This document shows positions 7,545 through 16,692 of a stretch of DNA of 64,000 nt, in pieces. The first letter of the stretch is position 1, and each line of letters begins with the position of its first letter. The stretch spans positions 310,001 through 374,000 of the forward strand of contig NZ_CP092190.1 of assembly GCF_022344005.1 (NCBI RefSeq). Direction: 5' to 3'. The notes beneath the pieces are model-generated. The model searched no databases. It was given only the letters and a program-made list of their open reading frames with translations, and was not told where the DNA came from. This DNA comes from Deinococcus sp. KNUC1210 (GTDB taxonomy: Bacteria; Deinococcota; Deinococci; Deinococcales; Deinococcaceae). The position numbers and the translations under genes are program-made.

Positions 7545-10282
7545 GGCCAGTTCATCTGCATGTGCAGGGCTTCATGCCGTTTCGTCAGTCTCAGGAAGTC
7601 GATTTTTCCGGCCTCGATCTGTTTGCCATCGTCGGCCCCACCGGCAGCGGCAAGAGTGCCCTGCTCGACGCCATGACCTTCGCGCTCTACGGCAGCACGC
7701 CGCGTCTGGGCTCGACCGGCATGGACGCACTGATCAGCCAGTCGGAGCAGGGCTGCTCGGTCATGCTGGAATTCGAGGTGCGCGGCGAGCGCTACAAGGT
7801 GGCCCGCAGCCGGGGGCGCAAGGCGTCGCAGAATCAGGTGACGCTGGAGCAGTGGAATCCCGAAGGGCCGGGGCGCTGGATCAGTGCGGGCAGCAACAAG
7901 GCCAGCGAGACCAACACCCGTATCGCGCAGGCGGTCGGCCTCGAATACGCCGCCTTCACGCGGGCGGTACTGCTGCCGCAGGGCGAATTCAGCGCCTTTC
8001 TGAAGGGCAAGAACACCGACCGTCAGAAGCTGCTGGGCGATCTGATGAATCTTCAGGAGATCAGTGAGATGGCCGCCCACGCCCGCGAGCGCAGCAAGGG
8101 TCTGGGCGACACTCTGAAGGGCCTTCACAAGCGGCTGGACGGCGAATATGCCGATATTTCGCCCGAGCAGCTCGACCTCTGGGCGCGGGAATACGAGGCC
8201 AACGAGCGCCGAAGCGAGGAACTGGGCGAGCGCCGCAACGAGCTGAACATCGCCCTTCAGCGGCTGCGCGAGCTGGGCCAGCTGACCGAAGGACGGCGCA
8301 GGGCGGCAGACGCGCTGAGCTCCCACGACGCCCGGATGGGTGCGGTGCGCCAGGGAGCCGAGCGGGCGCAGGCGGCGCGGCGGGTTGCGGGGGTGTTGCC
8401 GCTGATCGATGCCCAGGAACGCAGCGAAGCTGCCGTGCAGAAGGCGGCAGGCAATCTGGGCCTTCAGGAGCGCACACACGCGCAGGCGCTCGAACAGCTG
8501 GCCTCGGCAGCGGGGGCGCTGGAGACGGCGGAGCGCGAGTACGAGCAGCTTCCCACGCTGGAGGCTCAGGCCGAGGCGCTGAAGGAAGCCGAGGCACTGG
8601 CCGCCCGCCTGAAGCGTGCTGGAGGCCGCCCGGACAGCACCCACGCCCAGCCGCTTCCCTGGGATGAGGAAGCGCACGCACAGGCGCAGAAAGCGGCTGA
8701 GCAGCAGAAAAAGAATGTCCTGGAGAGATCGCAGCTCGAACTTCAGCGGTCGGTACTGGCGCGGCAGCAGGTGGAGTATGCCACCGAACAGGCGCTCCAG
8801 ACCAAGGAACTGGCCGAGCTGGAGCGTTTCAAGCAGGAAGGCATCGAGACCCGGCGGCGCAGAGACGAGACCGAGGCGCGGGTGCGGCAGATGCAGGAGC
8901 GGGCGGGCGTGCAGGGCTTTCGCCATCTGCTGCATGTGGGCGAGCCGTGCCCGCTGTGCGAACAGGTCGTGGCGACGCTGCCCGCCGAACACACCTCCGA
9001 ACTGGACGCGCAGCGGGAGGCGCTGGGCAGGCTGGATGCCACGCTGGACGTGCTGCGAGAGCGCTGCAACGAACTGATCGTGAATACCCGTGCGCGGGCC
9101 AGAAATCTGACGGGCCGCGCCGAGAAGTTCCGCGAGGACGAGGAGTTCCTGAGCGCCCGCGAAGCCGATCTGCGGACCTCGGAAGCGGGCATCGTGGGCG
9201 ACCCTGGCGACACGGTGGCGCGCTATCTGGCGGGGCTGGCACTGCGGGTGCGGCGCGGTGGAAAGGACCCAGCCAGCGAACTTCGGCGCGTGCAGGACAA
9301 TATCCGGCGGATTCGTCAGACCGTCGAGCAGGCCCGTGGCACCCAGGCCAGCGCCCAGGCTGCCGCAGCGGTGGCGCAGTCGAATCTCACCAATGCCCGG
9401 ACGCAGTGGCAGGAGCGCGAGCACGAGCGGCAGCAGGCGCGGGCGGGCCTGGAAACGGGGCTGAGCGCCCTGGGCATCACACCGGCCCAGGCCCGCGCCG
9501 CCGCGCTGCCCGAGGCTGACATCTCGCAGCTGGAGACGGCGGCCCGCCAGCACGAGGAACGCCGCGCCGCCCTGGCCGCCGACCTCGCTGACCTGACGCG
9601 CAAGCTGGGCACCCAGGTCTTCGACCCCCAGCAGCTCAGCGCCACCGACCGCGAACTGAGCAGCCTGGACGCCGAACTGAAGAACAATCAGGAGCGGGGC
9701 GGACAGCTGCGCGAGATGCGCCGGGCCGGGCAGGAGCGGCTGGAACGCAAAGCCGCCCTGGAAGCCGAGGCCGGCCAGATCGCCGCTCAGCTCGACACCT
9801 GGAAGACCCTGAGCAGTTCGCTGGGCGTCTCGGAATTTCAGCAGTACCTGCTTCAGGAAGTCGAGTCGAGGCTGCTGAGCGGCGCGGGGCAACTCCTTCA
9901 GGAAATCTCGGACGGACGCTACCGCCTGGGGCTGGAAGACGGCGATTACGTGGTGCAGGACCTGTGGAACGCCGGAGATACCCGCGCCGTTCGCACGCTG
10001 TCGGGCGGCGAAACCTTCCTCGCCAGCCTCGCGCTCGCCATCGCACTTTCAGATTATCTGGCGGGAAATCAGGTGCTGGGGGCGCTGTTTCTGGATGAGG
10101 GGTTCGGCACCCTCGATCCACAGGCGCTCGAAGCGGTGGCAGGGGCGCTGGAAAACCTGCGAACGGGCGGACGGATGGTCGGCGTCATCACCCACATCGA
10201 GAGCCTGTCGGAGCGGCTGCCGTCGCACCTGCTGGTGTCGAAGAGCGCGGCGGGCAGCAGCGTACAGCGCCTGGAAGGGTAG
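7541..10282 (+). CDS. sbcC: SbcC, SMC-like ATPase subunit of SbcCD nuclease
   Basis: SbcC is the Rad50-type ATPase partner of SbcD. The GTG at 7541 overlaps the sbcD stop (GTGA) and gives VRPVHLHVQGFMPF, the usual N-terminus. Walker A GPTGSGKSALLDA is near residue 30. Long coiled-coil segments rich in Ala, Glu, Gln and Arg fill the middle. A CPLC zinc hook lies about residue 470, where two SbcC molecules join. The ABC signature LSGGETFLASLALA and Walker B ALFLDEGFGTLD are near the C-terminus. The 913-residue length matches Deinococcus SbcC. An unrelated frame over this gene opens earlier but is not the start. Confidence 0.93.
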   Translation: MRPVHLHVQGFMPFRQSQEVDFSGLDLFAIVGPTGSGKSALLDAMTFALYGSTPRLGSTGMDALISQSEQGCSVMLEFEVRGERYKVARSRGRKASQNQVTLEQWNPEGPGRWISAGSNKASETNTRIAQAVGLEYAAFTRAVLLPQGEFSAFLKGKNTDRQKLLGDLMNLQEISEMAAHARERSKGLGDTLKGLHKRLDGEYADISPEQLDLWAREYEANERRSEELGERRNELNIALQRLRELGQLTEGRRRAADALSSHDARMGAVRQGAERAQAARRVAGVLPLIDAQERSEAAVQKAAGNLGLQERTHAQALEQLASAAGALETAEREYEQLPTLEAQAEALKEAEALAARLKRAGGRPDSTHAQPLPWDEEAHAQAQKAAEQQKKNVLERSQLELQRSVLARQQVEYATEQALQTKELAELERFKQEGIETRRRRDETEARVRQMQERAGVQGFRHLLHVGEPCPLCEQVVATLPAEHTSELDAQREALGRLDATLDVLRERCNELIVNTRARARNLTGRAEKFREDEEFLSAREADLRTSEAGIVGDPGDTVARYLAGLALRVRRGGKDPASELRRVQDNIRRIRQTVEQARGTQASAQAAAAVAQSNLTNARTQWQEREHERQQARAGLETGLSALGITPAQARAAALPEADISQLETAARQHEERRAALAADLADLTRKLGTQVFDPQQLSATDRELSSLDAELKNNQERGGQLREMRRAGQERLERKAALEAEAGQIAAQLDTWKTLSSSLGVSEFQQYLLQEVESRLLSGAGQLLQEISDGRYRLGLEDGDYVVQDLWNAGDTRAVRTLSGGETFLASLALAIALSDYLAGNQVLGALFLDEGFGTLDPQALEAVAGALENLRTGGRMVGVITHIESLSERLPSHLLVSKSAAGSSVQRLEG

Positions 10283-10303
10283 CGGCGCTGAGAGCCTGCC
10301 TGT

Positions 10304-10429
10304 TCACGTTCTGCCGCTCAGCCGCCTCCACAGCCAGTACGCCAGCGCTCTCGTCAGTGCCAGCAGTCCGAAGCTCAGGGCCACCATCAGCAGGTAGGGC
10401 AGCAGCAGGCCCTGCCACAGCTCGTTCAT
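10304..10429 (-). CDS. Small membrane protein, 41 residues
   Basis: A short frame from ATG at 10427-10429 to TGA at 10304-10306. The ATG overlaps the stop of the upstream minus-strand gene (ATGA), the signature of a coupled two-gene unit. The product MNELWQGLLLPYLLMVALSF plus a Leu/Ala-rich stretch forms one long hydrophobic helix and ends in basic residues (WRRLSGR). This suggests a single-span inner membrane protein with a cytoplasmic Arg-rich tail. I do not recognise a family. The ATGA overlap is the main evidence that it is real. Confidence 0.45.
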   Translation of the reverse strand: MNELWQGLLLPYLLMVALSFGLLALTRALAYWLWRRLSGRT

Positions 10430-10725
10430 CGGCCTCCGAAGCCCGGTTGGGCGGTCAGTCCGGCCCACAGCAGGTACGCGAAGGTCAGGGTGGACAGCAG
10501 CACGGCCCGGCCCAGCAGTGCTCTCCAGGTGTGGGCGCTGATTGCCATCAGGACGAAAACCGGCAGCAGGAGTACGTAGGCTGCCAGTTCCCAGCCTGAG
10601 ACGGCACGCTGCACCTTCAGCAGGCTCTCAACGAGCACATGCCCGGTCAGCAGCGCCGCTCCCCACAACACTCCCTGCATGAGAGGGTTCGAGTACAGCT
10701 TCACGTTGTGCGGAGGCGGCCTCAT
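10426..10725 (-). CDS. Small polytopic membrane protein, unknown function
   Basis: About 99 residues from the ATG at 10725, beginning MRPPPHNVKLYSNPLMQGV. Three hydrophobic stretches are visible (VLWGAALLTGHVLV, LAAYVLLLPVFVLMAIS and AVLLSTLTFAYLLWAG), so three membrane helices are likely. It ends in ATGA overlap with the 41-residue membrane protein gene, forming a small unit convergent with sbcC. A CATAAT box 6 nt before the ATG fits a leaderless start. An open frame continues upstream to 10905 but overlaps the terminator of the neighbouring gene and looks non-coding there. No function is assigned. Confidence 0.5.
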   Translation of the reverse strand: MRPPPHNVKLYSNPLMQGVLWGAALLTGHVLVESLLKVQRAVSGWELAAYVLLLPVFVLMAISAHTWRALLGRAVLLSTLTFAYLLWAGLTAQPGFGGR

Positions 10726-10750
10726 GCAGCCATTATGAACGACCACAGAA

Positions 10751-10778
10751 CAGCACCCCAGCCGAAGCCAGGGTGCTG
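10751..10778 (-). terminator. Terminator hairpin with UUCG tetraloop
   Basis: On the minus strand CAGCACCC (arm 10771-10778) pairs with GGGTGCTG (10751-10758). Four inner pairs, two of them wobble, close on TTCG. It lies 33 nt after the stop of the gene at 10811 and is followed by TTCT. Confidence 0.6.
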
Positions 10779-10810
10779 CTGATGGTGCTGTGTGCTGTTG
10801 AAGAAAAAGC

Positions 10811-11329
<519 letters not shown>

Positions 11330-11428
11330 ATCAAGTCGCATCTTAGGGCGCTAGTGTGTTGGCGTCCACCATCCCCCGCCCTAACCACAACCTTTTATAA
11401 GGGATCGTAAAGGAGTCAAAAAATTATC

Positions 11429-13146
11429 ATGAGGAAGACCGTCATCGCTTCGCTGCTCCTGTGCTCGCCACTCATGGGATTGTTCCCGGCTGCCTCTGCC
11501 GCAGCCACTACGCCCGTCGCCAGTACGCCCGCCGTGCAGGCCGCCCCCAGATCGCCTGGACCAAAGATCTGAAGATCATCGGTTCCGTGAGCATCGCGCC
11601 CAGTGGTGACCTGTACTTCATCGGGGCCGATGCCAAGCTGCACCACACCGATTCTCGCGGCGTCGAGAAATGGACCTTCGCACTCGGCGACATTGGCCGC
11701 TCTCAGCCGGTGATCCTGCCTTCCGGCAATATCCTGGTGGGCAGTTACGACGACACGCTCTATCTGCTCGACCCGGCGGGCAAGCTGGTGTGGAAGACCA
11801 AACTCGACGGTGACATCTTCGCCAGCCCCGGTCTGCGCTCCGACGGCAGCATGATCGTGGCGACAGCAGGCGGCACCGTCTACGCCATCAGCGAGCAGGG
11901 TCAGATCGTCTGGACCTATAAGGCCAACGCGCCGATCTTCAGCAGTCCGGCTCTCGGCAGCGACGGCGGCATCACCTTCGGGTCGCAGTCGGGCCGCGTC
12001 ACCTCGCTCGACAGCAGCGGCAAGCAGCGCTGGGCGTTTCAGGCGGGCTCGTCGGTGTTCAGCAGTCCGGCCATCGACAGCAAGGGAAATCTGTACTTCG
12101 GCTCAGCAGACCGCAAGGTCTATTCGCTGACTCCTGCCGGAGCGCTGCGCTGGAGTGCCGAAACCCGGCTGTTCGTGAATGCCAGCCCCATCGTGACCGC
12201 CACAGGGCTGGTCGTGGTCGCCAGCTACGACGGCAATCTCTACGCCTTCAACCTCGACGGCAGCACCGCCTGGACTTTCAAACTCGGTTCGGCGGCGGCG
12301 GCTCCGGCCATCGAGCTGAGCGACGGCACGTTGCTGCTGGGCGATCTGGGCGGCACGCTGCATGCCCTGAACAGCAGCGGCACCGAAGTCTGGAAGCTGC
12401 AACCCAACCTGAAGATCGATACCGGCGTGGAAGTGTCGGACGTGGGCACGCTGTACTTCGCCACCCAGGGCGGCAAGCTGAGCGCCATCCTGGGTCAGCG
12501 CCCGCAGGCAGTCGGCCCCTGGAGCAGCTACCGCGTCACGCCGTCGAGCTGGGGCCGCACGCTCACCCCCGCAGAAGTGGCCGTTCGTACACAGGCCACC
12601 CAGGTCGCTGCCACCCGCCCGCTGATCCCGGTGGCCGTCACGCCGACCACCACCCCAGCAACCACCGGCACCAAACCCGCCCAGCCCACCGCTGCCCAGC
12701 CGCCTGCCACTCAGCCGCCTGCCACCAAGCCCCCCGTGACGCCGCCGCCCGCCCCCACGCCCGAGCAACTCGCAGCCGAAGCGGCGGCCCGCGCTGCTGC
12801 CGCTGCCCAGCAGGCCACCCAGGCTGCCAGGGTGCAGGACGGGCAGATCTTTATTCCGCTCGCCTCGCTGACAACCGCTCTTCAGGCCACCGTGTTGGTT
12901 CGCGGTCCGCTGACCGCCACGCTCGCGCCCAACGGCTTCCCCGCCATCACCCTCACCGTCCGTATGCTGGACGGTCAGCCGTATGTCCCGCTGGCCTCCC
13001 TGACGCTGCTGAATGGCACCAAGAGCCGTTACAGCGCCAGCGGCGGCTATCAGCTGTATACCAAAGATCGCACGGTGCTGCGCCTGCCGCTCGATTTCGG
13101 CATTCTCCTCAAGTTTCAGCCCACGACAGAGTATTCGCTGAACTGA
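11429..13146 (+). CDS. Secreted PQQ-binding-like beta-propeller protein, frameshifted after signal peptide
   Basis: The ATG at 11429 opens a good signal peptide (MRKTVIASLLLCSPLMG, then PAASAAA). That frame is lost at a run of five C (11544-11548), and the mature protein continues in another frame as QIAWTKDLKIIGSVSIAPSG. One added C would join them. The body has at least seven repeats of the type GDLYFIGAD, GTVYAIS, GKQRWAF and GNLYAFNLDGSTAWTF, typical of PQQ-like (outer-membrane BamB-type) propellers. A Thr/Pro/Ala linker follows (about residues 370-420 from 11461) and then a small domain with IFIPLASL and YVPLASL, like the copper amine oxidase N-domain found in envelope proteins. If no frameshift is assumed, translation could begin at 11461 without a signal peptide, which is unlikely. 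Confidence 0.7.
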
Positions 13147-13162
13147 GCCGCCCTTCTCCAGA

Positions 13163-13191
13163 AAGCCCTGCCGTCATGGTGGGGCTTTTTT
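13163..13191 (+). terminator. Intrinsic terminator of the propeller gene
   Basis: AAGCCC (13163-13168) pairs with GGGCTT (13182-13187), with further inner wobble pairs, followed by a T run. It lies 16 nt after the stop. Confidence 0.7.
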
Positions 13192-13272
13192 GGCTCTGGC
13201 CCTGCTTCGCTCATTTTTCGTCGCGGCCAGTTCCGCCCATCAGGAGCAGGGGAGAGGGCCGGGGACGGGTGC

Positions 13273-14016
13273 CTATACCGGCCTTCCCGCCATCATGAAG
13301 CTGGCGGTCATGCCGCCGTCGATGGGCAGGATTGCCCCGGTGATGAAGCTGGCCTCCGCCGATCCCAGAAAGTAGATCGCCTGTGCCACTTCCCTCGGCT
13401 CTCCGATGCGGCGCAGGGCGTGCAGATCCTGGTAGTCGCGCCGCGTCTGATCGGGGTCTGTGGAATCCGCGATGCCCTGAAGCAGGCCCTCGGTGGCAAT
13501 CGCACCGGGCGCAACGGCGTTGGCACGAATGCCCAGCGGGGCCAGATCGAGGCACATCGCCCGCGTCAGATTGATCAGGCCGCCCTTGCTGCTGTTGTAC
13601 GCGGCATTGTCCTGCTCCGCGAAGAGCCCCTGCACGCTGGCGACGTTCACGACGGCTCCGGTCTGCGGCATCAGCTCGATCAGGGCGCGGGTCAGCAGCA
13701 GCGGCGCACTCAGGTTCACGTCCATCGCCCGCTGCCAGCCCTCCTCCGAAACGGTCAGCACGCTGCCGTGTGCGCCCTGATACGCGGCGTTGTTGACCAG
13801 CACGTCCACTCTGCCCAGCCATTCACGGGCGGCCCGGACGATGCGGGCGCGTCCGCTCTTGGTCGCGATATCGGCCTTTACGCGTTCCTGCCCCTTCAGG
13901 GTGGGCGGCAGCGTCAGATCGGCGCTCAGGACGTGTGCGCCGCGCTCGGCGTACAGCTCCGCGACAGCCCGCCCGATTCCCTTCGCCGCGCCCGTAATCA
14001 CCACATTGACCGTCAT
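13273..14016 (-). CDS. SDR family oxidoreductase
   Basis: The SDR has about 247 residues. TGAAKGIG (cofactor loop) is near the N-terminus, followed by NNAAYQG, the catalytic Ser in NVASVQG, and the YNSSK motif with catalytic Tyr and Lys. [12 protein letters not shown] and a C-terminal [11 protein letters not shown] are typical of the glucose-dehydrogenase-like and FabG-like group. I prefer the ATG at 14016 ([13 protein letters not shown]) because it places the Rossmann fold correctly; 14031 and 14052 are in-frame alternatives. It is divergent from the PfkB kinase gene, with 121 bp between the two starts. The substrate is not evident. Confidence 0.82.
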   Translation of the reverse strand: MTVNVVITGAAKGIGRAVAELYAERGAHVLSADLTLPPTLKGQERVKADIATKSGRARIVRAAREWLGRVDVLVNNAAYQGAHGSVLTVSEEGWQRAMDVNLSAPLLLTRALIELMPQTGAVVNVASVQGLFAEQDNAAYNSSKGGLINLTRAMCLDLAPLGIRANAVAPGAIATEGLLQGIADSTDPDQTRRDYQDLHALRRIGEPREVAQAIYFLGSAEASFITGAILPIDGGMTASFMMAGRPV

Positions 14017-14124
14017 GCCCCGATGATTCATGGGCGCGTCGCCGGATTGCAACCGCGCCGCTCAAGCCTCAAGGATTGCAGAAGGACCTCTGCTCAAGCC
14101 CGCGTCGCCCGCCCGGGCAACCAT

Positions 14125-14130
14125 TAAACT
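14125..14130 (+). promoter_or_regulatory. Leaderless-type -10 box (TAAACT)
   Basis: TAAACT ends 7 nt before the ATG at 14138, with no ribosome site between. Confidence 0.45.
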
Positions 14131-14137
14131 GCAAGCC

Positions 14138-15058
14138 ATGACGCATGCCTTGCCCGACTCCCTCCCCCTTATCGTGAGTGCCGGAGAAGCGCTCACCGAC
14201 CTCGTGACCACCGGAGCCAACACCTGGGCGGCCCATCCGGGCGGAGCGGGCTGGAATGTGGCGCGGGCGGTGGCAGCCCTCGGAACGGCGAGCGCGTTTG
14301 CCGGAGCGGTCGGGCAGGACAATTTCGGAGACGATCTGTGGGCGGCTTCGCAGGCGGCGGGCCTCGATCTGCGCTTCATGCAGCGTGCCCCGCAGCCGAC
14401 GCTGCTGGCGGTGGTGTACAGCGCCAACCCGCCCGCCTACCGCTTCCTGGGCGAGAATAGCGCCGACCTGCGGTTCGATGCCTCGCAGCTTCCGGAGGGG
14501 TGGCTGGGTGCGGCCCGCTGGCTGCATCTGGGCGGCATCAGTCTGGCGCGGCAACCGCTGGCAGGCAACCTGCTCGACCTGATGCGTGCAGCACAGGCGG
14601 CAGGCGTCAAGATCAGCTTCGATCCCAATGCCCGCATCGTCCACAGCGATCCGGCGTATCGTCCGGTCTTCGAGACGGTGCTGAAAAACAGCGACCTGAT
14701 CAAGCTGTCCGACGAAGACCTGCGCTTCTTCTTTCCCGGTCAGGACGAAGACAGCGCCCTGCGAACGCTGCGCGGCCTGAACTCGCAGTCGCCCATCGTC
14801 ATCACGCGGGGCGGCGACGGGGCCACGCTGTACCACGCCGCCGGAAGTGCCAGCCTGCCCGCCCCCAGGGTGCAGGTGGCCGATACGGTGGGAGCGGGCG
14901 ACGCGCTGTGCGCCGGGCTGCTGGTCAGTGCCACCGAACAGCCGGAGGCCCTGTGGACACAACATCTGGCCTTTGCGCTGCGGGTGGCGTCGGCGGCGTG
15001 TTCGCGCCCCGGTGCGTATTCGCCCACCCGTCAGGATGTGCAGGCGCTCTTTTCCTGA
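14138..15058 (+). CDS. PfkB-family carbohydrate kinase (fructokinase-like)
   Basis: The 306-residue ribokinase-family enzyme transfers phosphate from ATP to a sugar hydroxyl. GEALTDLV begins the fold, and [18 protein letters not shown] is the PfkB signature 1 with its substrate-binding Gly pair. [14 protein letters not shown] near residue 250 is signature 2 with the anion-hole GAGD and catalytic Asp. Overall similarity is closest to fructokinases, but the sugar cannot be fixed from sequence alone. The ATG at 14138 is chosen because the frame upstream of it (to 14030) reads as non-coding and a TAAACT box sits just before it. Confidence 0.82.
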   Translation: MTHALPDSLPLIVSAGEALTDLVTTGANTWAAHPGGAGWNVARAVAALGTASAFAGAVGQDNFGDDLWAASQAAGLDLRFMQRAPQPTLLAVVYSANPPAYRFLGENSADLRFDASQLPEGWLGAARWLHLGGISLARQPLAGNLLDLMRAAQAAGVKISFDPNARIVHSDPAYRPVFETVLKNSDLIKLSDEDLRFFFPGQDEDSALRTLRGLNSQSPIVITRGGDGATLYHAAGSASLPAPRVQVADTVGAGDALCAGLLVSATEQPEALWTQHLAFALRVASAACSRPGAYSPTRQDVQALFS

Positions 15059-15148
15059 TGTGCCCGGAATGCTGAGTCTTCCGTGCATGGTTTCAGAAGA
15101 CCGGAACTATACCTTCTGCCAACCCTGGCATGCTTTACTACCGTCATG

Positions 15149-15481
15149 ATGAAATCTGCTGCGGTGCTGATGCTTCTACTCGCTGGAACTTCGTTCGCTG
15201 CTACCAACGTCAAGCACGGCATGACGATCTACACCACCAACTGCGCCGGGTGCCACGGAGCCAAGGCACAGGGCGGTGTGGGGCCGAGCCTGCACGAGGC
15301 GGCGGGCTGGAAGTTCGCACTGTTCCAGCGGGCCATGCTCAAGGATGTCGATGACAAGGGCGTGCCGCTCAAGGCTCCGATGCCCAACTGGGGCAAGGTC
15401 GGCTTCGCGGGCGACCACGGCAAAGCGCCCACCAAGGCCGAGATCACCGATCTGCAGGCATACCTCAAGACTCTGAAGTAA
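15149..15481 (+). CDS. Small class I c-type cytochrome, exported
   Basis: MKSAAVLMLLLAGTSFAA is a signal peptide. The mature protein of about 90 residues has one haem site CAGCH (NCAGCHGAKAQGG) and a later MPNWGK that can give the axial Met. It ends ITDLQAYLKTLK, the usual C-terminal helix of short cytochromes c. It would work as a soluble or membrane-tethered electron carrier outside the cytoplasmic membrane. Two adjacent ATG codons (15146 and 15149) could both start it. There is no clear ribosome site, and TTTACT lies a few bases upstream. It stands alone between hairpins and a divergent kinase. Confidence 0.85.
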   Translation: MKSAAVLMLLLAGTSFAATNVKHGMTIYTTNCAGCHGAKAQGGVGPSLHEAAGWKFALFQRAMLKDVDDKGVPLKAPMPNWGKVGFAGDHGKAPTKAEITDLQAYLKTLK

Positions 15482-15506
15482 GCTCCAGGCAGCGAAACCA
15501 ACACAG

Positions 15507-15549
15507 AGGCAGCGTCCCCAGACCGTTTCGAAGTCTGGGGACGCTGCCT
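15507..15549. terminator. Strong hairpin, 17-bp perfect stem
   Basis: The arm at 15507-15523 (AGGCAGCGTCCCCAGAC) is exactly complementary to 15533-15549, with a 9-nt loop. It lies 25 nt after the cytochrome stop between convergent genes. There is no long T tract. Confidence 0.6.
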
Positions 15550-15560
15550 GTTGTGGAATC

Positions 15561-15596
15561 CAGCGCCCTGACTTCACTCCCGAAGTGAGGGCGCTG
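15561..15596. terminator. Second hairpin between convergent genes
   Basis: CAGCGCCCT (15561-15569) pairs with AGGGCGCTG (15588-15596). After one mismatch, ACTTC/GAAGT extends the stem. Probably a terminator for the minus-strand GH114 gene. Confidence 0.5.
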
Positions 15597-15680
15597 ATCC
15601 CTGGTGGGCAGATGCTGAAGGTCTGAACTGCGCCCACCCCCGGAGACAGGGAAGCGGGCGTTCCTGCACGGCTGCATTCT

Positions 15681-16586
15681 TCACTTCTTTCGCCATGCCC
15701 CGGTCAGCTCGCGGGGGCGCACGCGGGTATAGCCGCCCGGCAGCGACAGTTCGCGGTTGGTCACGAAGGTGGACACGCCCAGGTCGGCGGCCCGCTCGAT
15801 GGCAAAGCGGCGCAGCGCCGGAGTATCGGCGTAGTCGAGCGCGTAGATGTCCAGTCGGTGCCGCCGCGCCTGATTGACCAGCACCTCGGTGTAATGCAGT
15901 TCCTGGGGCGTATGGATGCGGTAGCTGCCGCTCTGTCCGCTGCCTGCCCAGGTGGTCGAGAGCGGTTCGATCAGTACACCGTTCACGACGCGCCGAAGCC
16001 GGTGCAGCAGTGAAAAGCCCCGGTTGGCGAGCAGATAACTGTCCACGCCGGCCCAGTGGCGTACCGACCGGACCAGCCGCAACATGGCGCGGGTCTGGCG
16101 CAGATTGCGCGAGGCGCTGTCGAGCGTGTCCAGAAAGTAGCCGTCGTATTCGGGTGCGCCCGCCACCTGGTTGTAGATGTGCGCCTGCCACGCCGGATGT
16201 GCGGCATCCACCAGCGCGGTGTTCCAGTCGGGGTTGCGCTCGCCGCTGTGCCAGGGTGCATCCTCGCCGGGGTCCTCGCCCAGACTCAGATAGGCGAGCA
16301 CCTGCACGTTGCGGCGCTGCAACCAGCGCACCTTCTCCGGTGTGAAGTGGCCCGGCTGCACCACGACCCTGGCAAATTTCGCCAGCGTGGGCAGTGCGCC
16401 GGGGCCGTAGTAGACAGCCAGGGGGCGGCGCGGGGCCATGCGTCCGTCTTCCTCGGCCTGAAGCGAGGTGGCAGCCTGCTGCACAGCCAGAAGATGATCT
16501 TGACGTGCCTGATGTGGGTCTTCCTGGCGCAGGCTGTTGCGGCTGTGCAGGCGATCAGGCCCGGTGGTGTTCATCTGGCGATTCAT
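15681..16586 (-). CDS. GH114-type endo-alpha-1,4-polygalactosaminidase-like hydrolase (PelA hydrolase-domain homologue)
   Basis: The domain starts with RRPLAVYYGPGALPTLAKF and contains VQPGHFTPEKV, VLAYLSLGEDPG, then YDGYFLDTLDSASR and IYALDYADT. This is the beta/alpha-barrel pattern of GH114 and the PelA hydrolase domain, which cut partly de-acetylated galactosamine polymers. The Asp and Glu of YLSLGE and DGYFLDTLD are the candidate catalytic residues. The ATG at 16586 is chosen because GGAGG lies 8 nt upstream. No signal peptide is visible, so the enzyme may be cytoplasmic or use another route. It is the last gene of the Pel-like run, 106 bp after the deacetylase gene. In Pseudomonas both activities are fused in PelA; here they are separate proteins. 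Confidence 0.75.
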   Translation of the reverse strand: MNRQMNTTGPDRLHSRNSLRQEDPHQARQDHLLAVQQAATSLQAEEDGRMAPRRPLAVYYGPGALPTLAKFARVVVQPGHFTPEKVRWLQRRNVQVLAYLSLGEDPGEDAPWHSGERNPDWNTALVDAAHPAWQAHIYNQVAGAPEYDGYFLDTLDSASRNLRQTRAMLRLVRSVRHWAGVDSYLLANRGFSLLHRLRRVVNGVLIEPLSTTWAGSGQSGSYRIHTPQELHYTEVLVNQARRHRLDIYALDYADTPALRRFAIERAADLGVSTFVTNRELSLPGGYTRVRPRELTGAWRKK

Positions 16587-16692
16587 GGTGCCGCCTCCCG
16601 TGTCATCCGTGGTTTCGGTTCCTTGTTGGTCTTCCGGCGACCGCACCGCTTGCCAGGTCGCCGGAGGGTCGGTGCTCGTGAATCAGGACGCT

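Noticed and set aside
7442..9892. 816-residue frame opposite sbcD and sbcC
   Set aside because: It is a shadow frame in a GC-rich gene. The plus strand encodes SbcC with all motifs intact.
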